This document shows, piece after piece, positions 28,871 through 36,545 of a stretch of DNA of 64,000 nucleotides. This DNA comes from Calditrichia bacterium (GTDB taxonomy: Bacteria > Calditrichota > Calditrichia > RBG-13-44-9 > J075). The notes below the pieces were generated by a model that searched no databases, was not told the origin of the DNA, and saw only the letters and a program-made list of their open reading frames with translations. How positions within the stretch are numbered: position 1 is the first letter of the stretch; every line of letters starts with the position of its first letter. The translations under genes were made by a program, and so were the position numbers. Location of the stretch: the NCBI GenBank assembly GCA_028284905.1, contig JANQQU010000062.1, forward strand, positions 124,001 through 188,000. The letters run 5' to 3'.

Positions 28871-29949
28871 TGAAATCAACGATGTTTCAAAATTGGCGAT
28901 TCAATTTCTCGGCCACTCGTCTGGAACTAATCATTCACCTGCTGATCTGGTTCTTCTTTGGGTTTGTCATTTGGAGTATCTTCTGGGGACAAAATGCCCT
29001 GGGGAAATCCTGGGATGCGATTGAGCCAGGCTGGCGAGTAATGCTCCTCGCAGCTTTCCCGGTTGTTTTGACGCTTAATACATTTTGGTTGATTCCTGCA
29101 TATCTGAAAAAGCGCCGTTGGGTGTCTTATGTCCTCGGACTGTTTATCCTGGTACTTTCACTGGAAGCGCTAAAGTCCATGCTGATGTTGATGTTGAATC
29201 CGGAAGATACCTACTCTTTTGAAGCCTGGGGAAAGGGGGTACTAAACCCTGACAAAAATTTATCCGCATCTATTTTTCTTGCCCTAATCTTCTCTTTCGG
29301 TTATCGCTTTACCCGGGATTGGCTGGTTAACCTTGGTGTTATCGAACGCTTAAAGTCTGAAAAGGCAATTGTCGAATTGGAAATGCTGAAATCGCAGATA
29401 AACCCCCATTTTCTTTTTAATACACTTAACAGTCTTTATTCGCTCGCTCTTTCAGAAAACAGCCCGAAGACAGCTGATGGCATCGCTCAATTGGGCACTT
29501 TAATGCGCTACAATCTTCATGATGCCGCTGAGTCCTATATATCGCTGGAGAAAGAACTTCAATTCCTTCAGCGATATTCCGCTTTACAGTTGCTTCGCAG
29601 CACTGAAGCCCATCAGTATCAGGAAAGCTTCCCGGACTTAGATAGTTCATCTGCCCGACTAGAAATTGCCCCAATGATCATTCTCCCATTGCTTGAAAAT
29701 GCCTTTAAGTATGGCATTGGTAGTGGCAGCGATGGATTTATTCGTTTGGACATTACAGTGCAGACCGGGAAATTAGTTGTTGATATAGAAAACAGCATCT
29801 CGGCTAAGAAGGATTCAGTAGAAAGTGGGGGAGTGGGCTTGAACAATGTCCGGCAACGGCTCAAGCTGTTATATCCCGGCAAACATGAACTAACCACCCG
29901 GCAAAGTGAATCAGTATATCATATAACATTAAAAATGGAACTATCATGA
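28867..29949 (+). CDS. LytS/YehU-type sensor histidine kinase
   Basis: 360 residues with four predicted transmembrane helices in residues ~20-160 (5TM-like or unnamed sensor region). The His_kinase domain follows: SQINPHFLFNTLNSL with phosphoacceptor His181. The HATPase domain has IAPMIILPLLENAFKYG (N box) and GGVGLNNVRQRLKLLYP (G box). It overlaps both neighbours by ATGA, so it is co-translated with the ABC-M1 permease and the response regulator. It probably reports on the transporter or its substrate. Confidence 0.93.
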   Translation: MMKSTMFQNWRFNFSATRLELIIHLLIWFFFGFVIWSIFWGQNALGKSWDAIEPGWRVMLLAAFPVVLTLNTFWLIPAYLKKRRWVSYVLGLFILVLSLEALKSMLMLMLNPEDTYSFEAWGKGVLNPDKNLSASIFLALIFSFGYRFTRDWLVNLGVIERLKSEKAIVELEMLKSQINPHFLFNTLNSLYSLALSENSPKTADGIAQLGTLMRYNLHDAAESYISLEKELQFLQRYSALQLLRSTEAHQYQESFPDLDSSSARLEIAPMIILPLLENAFKYGIGSGSDGFIRLDITVQTGKLVVDIENSISAKKDSVESGGVGLNNVRQRLKLLYPGKHELTTRQSESVYHITLKMELS

Positions 29950-30635
29950 TCAAATGCATCGCTATAGACGATGAACCCCGGGCTCTTGACGTTATTCACC
30001 ATCATATCGACAAAATTGATTTTGTGTCTCTTGAGGAGACATTTACTGATCCACTGACAGCATTAAACTATCTTAGTGAACGCAAAATAGATCTGATCTT
30101 CCTGGATATTGATATGCCGAATATCTCTGGTATAGATTTTCTAAAAAGCCTTAAGGAAAAACCACTGGTCATATTTACAACGGCACACAGCGAATACGCC
30201 ATCGAAAGTTATGAACTGGCTGCGATTGATTATCTGTTAAAGCCATTTGATTTTCCTCGTTTCCTCAACGCTGTCTTGAAAGCACAAAGCAGATTAAAAG
30301 ATGATGATTCCGTAAAGAGCAGGGAGTTTTTCTTCCTTAATACCGGCACACAGAAGCGAAAGATGTTCTACCAGGACATTCGCTTTATTGAAGGGGAAGG
30401 GAATTATGTACGATACTATACGGACGAGGAAAAACTCCTGGTGAGATCGACGATCAGAAAAACCCTCGAACAACTGCCTCAGAAACAATTTGTGCAGATT
30501 CATCGCTCATACATTGTTGCGCTGCAGTGGATTGACAGCATCGAAGACAATCACGTGCAAATTGGCAGCCAACGGATTACCATTGGCGCTACTTACCGAA
30601 ATAATTTCCTGAAAATTATTAACGCGCTGAAATAA
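29946..30635 (+). CDS. LytTR-family response regulator
   Basis: 229 residues. Receiver domain with acidic pair DDE (8-10), phosphoacceptor Asp54 in LIFLDIDMPN, Thr in FTTAHSEYA and Lys in LLKPF. The LytTR DNA-binding domain (~125-229) contains FIEGEGNYVRYYT, then FVQIHRSYIVAL and a GATYRNNFL ending. It is the cognate regulator of the upstream kinase, and probably controls this operon or other export genes. LytTR proteins bind paired direct repeats. Confidence 0.95.
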   Translation: MIKCIAIDDEPRALDVIHHHIDKIDFVSLEETFTDPLTALNYLSERKIDLIFLDIDMPNISGIDFLKSLKEKPLVIFTTAHSEYAIESYELAAIDYLLKPFDFPRFLNAVLKAQSRLKDDDSVKSREFFFLNTGTQKRKMFYQDIRFIEGEGNYVRYYTDEEKLLVRSTIRKTLEQLPQKQFVQIHRSYIVALQWIDSIEDNHVQIGSQRITIGATYRNNFLKIINALK

Positions 30636-30651
30636 CTACAGACCTGAGATG

Positions 30652-31233
30652 TTATTCTTCTTTCTGCGGTACTGGATAGAACATGATTAATCCCCGAAAT
30701 GATAATTCCTCAACATCATCCGGGTATTCTTCAGATTCATCTGGCGTAAATTCCGCCAGCCATTCCTCAAGTTTTTGGCGCAAAGACTGCATTCTTTCCT
30801 TGCTCCCGCGCGCAGAAATACGCATCATCAAGGGGGTATCTTCATCAGGAATCTCTTCTGTAAAATCAATATTCTCCAGCAAAGAGATCACTTCTTTCTC
30901 AGTATCCCGCAGCATATTTCGAACAAGGCCGGTTGTCTCATTTTCATTCTCTTTATTGGATAGTAATGATCCATCCAGTTCAAACCTTGTGGCAACGGTT
31001 TGATAAAACCGCTCAACAGTGCCCCTTTTTTGTTGTTCCTTAACAACTTTCAACAACTCGGCCTGAACGAGTGCATCGATGTGACGATACAGCCTTGTTT
31101 GTTTGGTATTCAGTATCTCCGCAACCTGCTTTGCCGTTCGCGGCTCTTCTACAAACTGCTCAAGAATACTCATCTTAAAAGTATCTACCAATAGGGCAGC
31201 CTGATCCATTCTTTTAACCCAATATGTGCTCAT
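30652..31233 (-). CDS. ArsR-like winged-helix transcriptional regulator
   Basis: 193 residues. The N-terminal winged helix spans ~10-80: FKMSILEQFVEEPRTAKQVA, then EILNTKQTRLYRHIDALVQA and a charged wing KVVKEQQKRGTVERFYQ. The C-terminal half is acidic and helical without a recognised ligand pocket. It is transcribed divergently from a CPBP protease gene. An 8-bp-arm palindrome sits in the intervening promoter, so autoregulation and control of the neighbour are likely. Confidence 0.85.
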   Translation of the reverse strand: MSTYWVKRMDQAALLVDTFKMSILEQFVEEPRTAKQVAEILNTKQTRLYRHIDALVQAELLKVVKEQQKRGTVERFYQTVATRFELDGSLLSNKENENETTGLVRNMLRDTEKEVISLLENIDFTEEIPDEDTPLMMRISARGSKERMQSLRQKLEEWLAEFTPDESEEYPDDVEELSFRGLIMFYPVPQKEE

Positions 31234-31256
31234 ATAAAATTTTCCTCAAAAAAAGC

Positions 31257-31285
31257 TTGACTATTCACGTTGGCGTGAATATTTT
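31257..31285 (+). promoter_or_regulatory. Promoter of CPBP gene with palindromic operator in its spacer
   Basis: TTGACT (31257-31262), 17-bp spacer, TATTTT (31280-31285). The spacer is almost entirely a palindrome: TATTCACG (31262-31269), TTGG, CGTGAATA (31274-31281). A further half-site GTGTGAATATTA follows at 31291-31302. A repressor on this palindrome would block polymerase directly; the divergently encoded winged-helix protein is the obvious candidate. Confidence 0.6.
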
Positions 31286-31345
31286 ATTTCGTGTGAATAT
31301 TAACCGTTTCCGTAAATATACAAAATCTAAGAAAGGGAATCAACT

Positions 31346-32062
31346 ATGGGAATCTGGGATATATTAATTTTGCTGACATTTTCTGTAATTATGCCAATAT
31401 CAAGCTTTATACACTTTCGTCGGGCGTTGAGGGAGAACCCGGAATATATCTCCAACAACCGCAGAAAACACTATCGGACAACCATGTTCTGGCAATGGGC
31501 GCTTTGTATTGCACTTGTGCTTGTATGGCAATTGAACGGCCGGGATTGGGCTGAACTTGGTTTTCGTTTTGAAGTTAGTATGGGATTATGGATAGGAACT
31601 GCAATAACCCTGGCCACACTGGGCTTCTTTTATCTACAGCTGCATCAGGCCAGCACTGGAAAACCCGGCGTAAAAGAGGCGTTGTTGAAAGAATTTGGTG
31701 ATGTTGCCTTATTTCTACCACAGGTGCGTCCGGAGCTAAATTCCTTTTATGGACTTTCCTTTACAGCCGGCATTGTCGAGGAAATATTGTTCCGAGGTTT
31801 CTTTATCTGGGTTTTTACTCAATTTATGCCGCTTTGGGCCGCGGCAATTCTTGGGATTGCAATTTTTGCACTGGTACATAGTTATCAGGGTTGGGAACAA
31901 TTGCCGGCCTTACTTGCTATTAGTGCCATATTGATGGGCGTTTTTCTACTCACTGGTTCCTTGTTGCTGCCAATGTTATTGCACATATTCGGAGATATGA
32001 TTCAGGGACGCCTTGCTTTTGAAGTTCTTCGGGATGCAGAATTTTCTACCGCAACTTCTTAA
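31346..32062 (+). CDS. CPBP-family intramembrane protease
   Basis: 238 residues with about seven hydrophobic helices. The Abi/CPBP motifs are present: GIVEEILFRGFF (Glu145-Glu146, Arg150), FALVHSYQG with its histidine in a later helix, and LLHIFGDMIQG near the C-terminus. These residues form the type-II CAAX-protease metal site. The start has GAAAGGGAA upstream. It is divergent from the winged-helix regulator and followed by the orphan RNA locus. Substrate unknown. Confidence 0.88.
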   Translation: MGIWDILILLTFSVIMPISSFIHFRRALRENPEYISNNRRKHYRTTMFWQWALCIALVLVWQLNGRDWAELGFRFEVSMGLWIGTAITLATLGFFYLQLHQASTGKPGVKEALLKEFGDVALFLPQVRPELNSFYGLSFTAGIVEEILFRGFFIWVFTQFMPLWAAAILGIAIFALVHSYQGWEQLPALLAISAILMGVFLLTGSLLLPMLLHIFGDMIQGRLAFEVLRDAEFSTATS

Positions 32063-32079
32063 TCCGACAACAAAGCCAG

Positions 32080-32100
32080 TTGAGCGTTTTGAGCGATATT
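32080..32100 (+). promoter_or_regulatory. TGAGCG element, copy a (upstream of ncRNA promoter)
   Basis: TTGAGCGTTTTGAGCGATAT plus a final T: two direct TGAGCG hexamers with a 9-bp period and an ATATT tail. It ends 13 bp before the -35 box at 32114. Sequence-identical over 21 bp to copy b. Confidence 0.7.
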
Positions 32101-32113
32101 TTTGTTTTTTTGC

Positions 32114-32142
32114 TTGACAAATAAGTTAAGCAGTATTATAAT
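32114..32142 (+). promoter_or_regulatory. Consensus sigma-70-type promoter of the orphan RNA
   Basis: TTGACA (32114-32119), 17-bp spacer, TATAAT (32137-32142): a perfect match to the housekeeping consensus in both boxes. It lies after the CPBP gene and no ORF with an RBS follows. Copies a and b of the TGAGCG element lie on either side. Confidence 0.75.
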
Positions 32143-32151
32143 GGAATAAAG

Positions 32152-32172
32152 TTGAGCGTTTTGAGCGATATT
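32152..32172 (+). promoter_or_regulatory. TGAGCG element, copy b (+4 of ncRNA transcript)
   Basis: Identical to copy a over 21 bp and placed 72 bp downstream of it in the same orientation. It would cover about +4 to +24 of the transcript, a classic repressor position. Confidence 0.7.
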
Positions 32173-32341
32173 GAAAGCTTTGAAATAATATAAAGGGAGT
32201 GGATCTATTAACAGTTGGCAGGCAGATTCTTGAGGTAAATAAATACCAGTTTAAGAGATGAGATAAATATGTCGTGAATTTCTAACTGTTTTTAGATCCT
32301 AATATTTTAATACCCGGTTTCTGCGGGTTTATCATAGATAT

Positions 32342-32376
32342 AAAAGGGACAGTGCTTAGCATTGTCCCTTTTTTTT
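32342..32376 (+). terminator. Strong Rho-independent terminator of the orphan RNA
   Basis: AAAGGGACAGTGC (32343-32355) pairs with GCATTGTCCCTTT (32359-32371) with one G-T wobble and a 3-nt loop, followed by a run of T to 32376. It may also serve the convergent FtsX permease gene on the other strand, where the T-run is shorter. Confidence 0.85.
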
Positions 32377-32394
32377 ATTCTCTACAATAAAACT

Positions 32395-34797
32395 TTACTC
32401 ATACCGCAAAGCTTTCGCTGGATTGGTGAGAGCAGCGCGGATGGCCTGATACCCAACACTGAGAATCGCAACACCAGCCGCGATTAGTAATGCATAAAGA
32501 AAAGTCGTCCAGGAAATATCCGCCCGATAAGCAAAATTGGCCAGCCACTCTTTGCCGATTAAATAACCCACTGGCATAGCGAGAAATGCGGCAATGCCCA
32601 CCCACTTCATAAATTCCCGCGAAAGCAAAACAATGATGCCCGGAATGGAAGCGCCAAGCACTTTCCTGATGCCGATTTCCCGGGTCTTCTGTTCGGTGGT
32701 AAAGGATGCCAGGCCGAACAGCCCCAGGCATGCAACGAAAATTGCCAGAAAGGCAAAGGTCGAAACTAATGTACCAGCATTTTCTTCCATTCGATACATC
32801 CGGGAAAAGTTTTCGTTGAGGAAATCATACTCAAATTCTCGGCCCGGCAGTTGGGCTGCCCAGGTCGCTTCGATATGATTGAGCGCATCCTGTATATTGC
32901 TACCATTTACCTTCGCAATCAGGTAGCTGAAGCGCTCCGGATCGATATACATGATTACGGGCTCAATTCGTTCGGTCATCTTGTTGTAATGAAAATCCCG
33001 TACAACCCCGATGACGGAATAGACCTGGTCGTCATCACCCTCAAATTGTTTGCCAATGGGATCTTCCCACCCTAGTTCGCTTACCGCAGTTTCGTTGATG
33101 ATCACCGCAGCACTGCTGTCGGTGGCAAAGTCCCGGGAAAAGTTTCGCCCACTGGTGATCTCCATTTCCATGGTGGGAATGTAGTCAAAATCGATATAGC
33201 TGATTCGCATCATCAGACTAACTTCGCCGTTTGTGCCGGCGACGGTTCTTGTCCCCTGAGAACCGCTGGTGCCACGCAAACCTGCGCTGCCAGCTACGCT
33301 GCGAATGTTTGGGTTAGTGAGTAACTGTTCTCTGAGCGTTTCGATTTTTGCGGCTTCCTCATCGCCACGAATTGGGAGGTAAAGAACCTGGTCGATATTA
33401 TACCCGAGCGGTTTCTGGCGAACATATTCCATTTGTTCACTGACAATGCCGGTCGTAATGATCAAAACGATTGCAATCCCAAACTGTATCACCACTAAAG
33501 CCTTTCGCAACAGTGTAGAACGTCCACTGGCATTGACGTTAAAATTACCCTTTAAGGTTTGCACGGGTCGAAATGCAGAAAGGAATAATGCCGGATAGCT
33601 GCCGGCAATAATACCGGTAACCAGCGTAATCAGGGCAAGTTCTGCGATGAAGGTGTCATAATCATAAAAGTTTTGATAAATCCGTCCACCGGAAATTTCA
33701 TTGAAGAACGGGGCAGAGAGCATCACAATGCCGATGGCGAGGGTTAATGCGACAAATGCTACCAGCAACGACTCACAAAGGAAAAGATAAATCAGAGAAC
33801 CGCGGGAAGTGCCAAGCGTTTTTCGTACCCCCACTTCTTTCGCACGTTTCGCCGAGCGGGCTGTGGAAAGATTCATAAAATTGATGCAGGCGATCACCAA
33901 AATCAATAACGCGATAATTGAGAAAGTGTAAACAAGTTCAATACTGCCCTGGCGAACATTGTAAGTTTGGAAACGAATGTGCCCGGAGTGCAGATGGACG
34001 TCTGTGATTGGCTGCAGATAGATTTCCAGGTTGTTGTTCCAGGAACGGGCGGGGATATTGCGTTCGATAAAATCCGGGAATTTTGTTTCCAGCGCAGTCG
34101 GATATGCACCAGCCTTTAAGCGAATATAGGTGGCGAGAGTATTGGATTGCCAACTATTCATCCAGCTAAACTTTTCGATAAACGGCTGAATCGATGCCAG
34201 TACCCGAAAAGTGAGGTGAGAATTTTTCGGATAATTTTCTACGATGCCGGTTATCGTCATCTCCATAGTGCCGGCCCAGGTTTCCAGCGTTAATACTTCA
34301 TTTAAACCGCCCCCCTCCGGGAAATATTTCTCAGCAACTTCTTCACTGATGACCACAGAATTGGGATTGACTAAAGCGGTTTCCGGATTGCCCTGCAGAA
34401 AATTTACGCCGAAGATGTCGAAAAAGGCTTCGTCTGCAACAGCAACACTTTCTTCATAAAACCCTTTTTCCCCGAAGCGACAGAAGGTCGTTCCTATTGG
34501 CATTATTCGTGTTGCATTTTCAATTTCCGGGAAATCTGCCAGCAAAGCGGGTGCTAACGGCCCCATCGTCACTGCAACATCCTGCCTGTCAATGCCGGGA
34601 GGACGTTGAATTTCAACTGGCCGAAAGATACGCTCAGCATTAGGATGGAAATTGTCGTAGCTCAGTTCGTTCTTGATATAAGTCGAAATTAAAACGAAAC
34701 CTGCCAGTCCAATTGCCAACCCGGCAATGTTAATAAAAGAGAATACTTTGTTCCTGGTAAGGTTCCGTAAAGCGATTTTAAAATAGTTCCGCAGCAT
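32395..34797 (-). CDS. MacB-like FtsX-domain ABC permease (800 aa)
   Basis: About 800 residues from ATG 34795-34797, with GAGGGG seven bases upstream; an ATG 15 bases earlier lacks an RBS. It starts MLRNYFKIALRNLTRNKVFS, then the first helix and a MacB periplasmic domain (~50-270). FtsX helices follow (~280-425, including RAKEVGVRKTLG), then a second periplasmic domain (~450-660) and a final FtsX set (~670-800, with KTREIGIRKVLGAS). This duplicated layout is typical of Bacteroidetes-type permeases whose ATPase is encoded elsewhere. It is divergent from the DUF4397 gene across a region with two TGAGCG elements. Confidence 0.93.
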   Translation of the reverse strand: MLRNYFKIALRNLTRNKVFSFINIAGLAIGLAGFVLISTYIKNELSYDNFHPNAERIFRPVEIQRPPGIDRQDVAVTMGPLAPALLADFPEIENATRIMPIGTTFCRFGEKGFYEESVAVADEAFFDIFGVNFLQGNPETALVNPNSVVISEEVAEKYFPEGGGLNEVLTLETWAGTMEMTITGIVENYPKNSHLTFRVLASIQPFIEKFSWMNSWQSNTLATYIRLKAGAYPTALETKFPDFIERNIPARSWNNNLEIYLQPITDVHLHSGHIRFQTYNVRQGSIELVYTFSIIALLILVIACINFMNLSTARSAKRAKEVGVRKTLGTSRGSLIYLFLCESLLVAFVALTLAIGIVMLSAPFFNEISGGRIYQNFYDYDTFIAELALITLVTGIIAGSYPALFLSAFRPVQTLKGNFNVNASGRSTLLRKALVVIQFGIAIVLIITTGIVSEQMEYVRQKPLGYNIDQVLYLPIRGDEEAAKIETLREQLLTNPNIRSVAGSAGLRGTSGSQGTRTVAGTNGEVSLMMRISYIDFDYIPTMEMEITSGRNFSRDFATDSSAAVIINETAVSELGWEDPIGKQFEGDDDQVYSVIGVVRDFHYNKMTERIEPVIMYIDPERFSYLIAKVNGSNIQDALNHIEATWAAQLPGREFEYDFLNENFSRMYRMEENAGTLVSTFAFLAIFVACLGLFGLASFTTEQKTREIGIRKVLGASIPGIIVLLSREFMKWVGIAAFLAMPVGYLIGKEWLANFAYRADISWTTFLYALLIAAGVAILSVGYQAIRAALTNPAKALRYE

Positions 34798-34858
34798 GCA
34801 AAAACCCCTCATCTATTTTGGTTTTTTATTTGACCGCAAAACGTCTAAAAAGGTTTAC

Positions 34859-34894
34859 AAGCGTTTTTAGCAACGTTTTTTAGCGAAAACGCTT
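34859..34894. promoter_or_regulatory. Inverted repeat upstream of the FtsX permease
   Basis: AAGCGTTTT (34859-34867) and AAAACGCTT (34886-34894) are perfect 9-bp inverted arms 18 bp apart, 62 bp upstream of the permease start. The arms share GCGTTTT with the TGAGCG element but lack its tandem hexamers. It may be an operator for another regulator or a 5'-UTR stem in the permease mRNA. Apart from this, the elements c and d and the promoter between them, the 34798-35148 gap shows no gene. Confidence 0.4.
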
Positions 34895-35004
34895 ATTTTT
34901 TTCAAGAAAAAACTGCATGGTCAAAGGCACTTTTCTAAAGATATAAATAACAATATTTTACAGTTGCATCAGAATCGTTCCGCGAGCGGTTAAATCAGCA
35001 CAAA

Positions 35005-35025
35005 ATGAGCGTTTTGAGCGATATT
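35005..35025 (+). promoter_or_regulatory. TGAGCG element, copy c (upstream of DUF4397 promoter)
   Basis: ATGAGCGTTTTGAGCGATAT plus T, preceded by CAAA. It ends 14 bp before the -35 box at 35040, the same distance (within 1 bp) as copy a has to its promoter. Confidence 0.7.
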
Positions 35026-35039
35026 TTTAATCTTTGGGC

Positions 35040-35068
35040 TTGACAAAGGCAATTTTAAGCGGTATACT
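35040..35068 (+). promoter_or_regulatory. Sigma-70-type promoter of the DUF4397 lipoprotein gene
   Basis: TTGACA (35040-35045), 17-bp spacer, TATACT (35063-35068). It lies 80 bp upstream of the true start codon. TGAGCG copies c and d flank it in the same geometry as the ncRNA promoter. Confidence 0.75.
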
Positions 35069-35079
35069 TGTCGCACAAT

Positions 35080-35097
35080 AACGCTCAAAACGCTCAT
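35080..35097 (-). promoter_or_regulatory. TGAGCG element, copy d (inverted, at +5 of DUF4397 transcript)
   Basis: On the minus strand this reads ATGAGCGTTTTGAGCGTT. It covers about +5 to +22 of the expected transcript, as copy b does, but in the opposite orientation. With copy c it makes an inverted pair centred on the promoter. Confidence 0.65.
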
Positions 35098-35148
35098 TTT
35101 GTTTTGGCGATAAAAATTGAAAATAATTACATAAACAAGGAGATAGTC

Positions 35149-36468
35149 ATGAAAAGTTTCAAATTTTTAAATCTGCTAACAGTATTCTTCCTAGCTTTCG
35201 CCATCAGCGCATGTAGCGACGATGATGACACAATTACCACCCCGGCTGAGGGAACTACCAAGCTTCGTGTCATTCACACTAGCTACGATGCACCGGCCGT
35301 AGATATTCAGGTAGATAATGCAGTTGCAATTTCCGGCCTGGCATATGGTGAGACTTCCGGTTATGCTGAGCTTGCTTCCGGTAGCCGTAATATCAAAGTA
35401 ACACCGGCTGGCGCTACAACTCCGGTAGTTATCGAAGCAAATGTTAATCTGGAAGATGGTAAAGAATATAGCGTTTACGCAGTTGGCGATTTAGCGAACA
35501 TCACTGCTATAGTTAGTGAAGATTTACGCACCGCAAATGCTTCTAAAGCAAAAGTACGTTTTATCCACACTGCACCGGATGCACCAGCCGTAGACATTCG
35601 CTTGAACAGCGGCGCTGGACCGGTTGTTTTCTCCAACGCAGCTTTCAAAGATTTCACTGATTACATTGAAGTAGACGAAGGCACTTACACTTTCGTAGTA
35701 ACGCCGACCGGCGCAAATGCAGAAGTAGTTGTGTTTGATCCGATAGCAATCACCAATGGCAATGTATACACCGTAGTTGCCCACGGCACACTCGATGCGA
35801 CTGACGCTTTCCCCTTCGCAGTAAGAGCATTTGTAGATAACAATGCAGGCGACGCCTTTGCAGATTTCACCACCGATGCACGCGCGAATGTAAAAGTAGC
35901 TCACGCCTCTCCGGATGCACCGGGTGTTGATCTGCTCATCGACGATGCAGTCATCAACGCTGCTCCGCTCGAATTCCCGAACAACACTGACTACCTGGAA
36001 GTAATGCCTGGCACCCGCAATATTAAAGTAAACGCCAGCGGCACTACAACGACGGTAATCGAGGCTGACTTAGTACTTGCAGCAAACATGAATTACTCAA
36101 TCTTTGCAGTAGATTTTCTTGCAAACATTGCTCCGATCGTTCTTGAAGATGACTTGACTGCACCGGCAGCTGGCAAAGCACACGTTCGCTTCCTGCATCT
36201 TTCTCCGGACGCTCCGGCAGTAGACATTACATTAACCGACGGCACTGTTGTTTTCGGTAACTATTCCTTCAAGGAAGCAACAGACTTCACACCGCTGGAT
36301 GCAACCACTTACGATCTACAGGTTCGCTTAGCTGGCACTTCCACCGTAGTATTGGATTTACCGGGCATTACCCTGGAAGCTGGTAAGATCTACACCGTAT
36401 TTGCCAAAGGCTCTGTAAATGGTACTGCAGACAAAGCTTTGGGTGCTTCCATTATTGTTGCTAACTAA
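35149..36468 (+). CDS. Lipoprotein with four DUF4397 domains
   Basis: 439 residues from ATG 35149, which has AAGGAGA at ideal spacing; an upstream in-frame ATG at 35068 overlaps the -10 box and the operator and is rejected. A lipoprotein signal ends in ISAC (Cys23), followed by an acidic stretch SDDDD. Four DUF4397 domains of ~100 residues follow, each opening with a variant of VRFIHTAPDAPAVDI and closing with a YTVFAxG strand. DUF4397 domains are Ig-like beta sandwiches of unknown function in surface or secreted proteins. A strong terminator follows. The promoter is flanked by TGAGCG elements, so expression is probably tightly regulated. Confidence 0.92.
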   Translation: MKSFKFLNLLTVFFLAFAISACSDDDDTITTPAEGTTKLRVIHTSYDAPAVDIQVDNAVAISGLAYGETSGYAELASGSRNIKVTPAGATTPVVIEANVNLEDGKEYSVYAVGDLANITAIVSEDLRTANASKAKVRFIHTAPDAPAVDIRLNSGAGPVVFSNAAFKDFTDYIEVDEGTYTFVVTPTGANAEVVVFDPIAITNGNVYTVVAHGTLDATDAFPFAVRAFVDNNAGDAFADFTTDARANVKVAHASPDAPGVDLLIDDAVINAAPLEFPNNTDYLEVMPGTRNIKVNASGTTTTVIEADLVLAANMNYSIFAVDFLANIAPIVLEDDLTAPAAGKAHVRFLHLSPDAPAVDITLTDGTVVFGNYSFKEATDFTPLDATTYDLQVRLAGTSTVVLDLPGITLEAGKIYTVFAKGSVNGTADKALGASIIVAN

Positions 36469-36514
36469 TTTCTATCATCTCTCTGAGTAGAAATAGCACT
36501 AATTGCTAATCATC

Positions 36515-36545
36515 AAACGCCGGCTTCTTAGTCGGCGTTTTTTAT
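36515..36545 (+). terminator. Rho-independent terminator of the DUF4397 gene
   Basis: AACGCCG and CGGCGTT form a 7-bp GC-rich stem around a ~9-nt loop, followed by TTTTTTATT. It also abuts the 3' end of the convergent minus-strand gene and may act in both directions. Confidence 0.85.

Larger units (their letters stand above)
32149..32376 (+). ncRNA. Candidate structured small RNA, ~228 nt
   Basis: A perfect promoter (TSS expected near 32149) and a strong terminator (ending ~32376) bracket a stretch with no convincing ORF. The predicted transcript begins with TGAGCG copy b. GGATCTATTAACAGTT (32201-32216) pairs with AACTGTTTTTAGATCC (32284-32299) in 14 of 16 positions, the two mismatches being central. 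A small hairpin CCCG/CGGG (32312-32328) and the terminator stem follow. A 20-codon GTG frame at 32199 is preceded by GGGAG too closely to be a good start. Alternatives: a decayed gene keeping its promoter, or the leader of a lost gene. No known RNA family is recognised. Confidence 0.45.

Noticed and set aside
32199-32261. 20-codon GTG frame inside the orphan RNA
   Set aside because: The GGGAG sequence touches the GTG, too close to act as a ribosome site, and the peptide resembles nothing recognised.
35068-35148. Upstream start extending the DUF4397 protein
   Set aside because: The ATG overlaps the -10 box, lies before the expected transcription start, and would bury the lipoprotein signal peptide.
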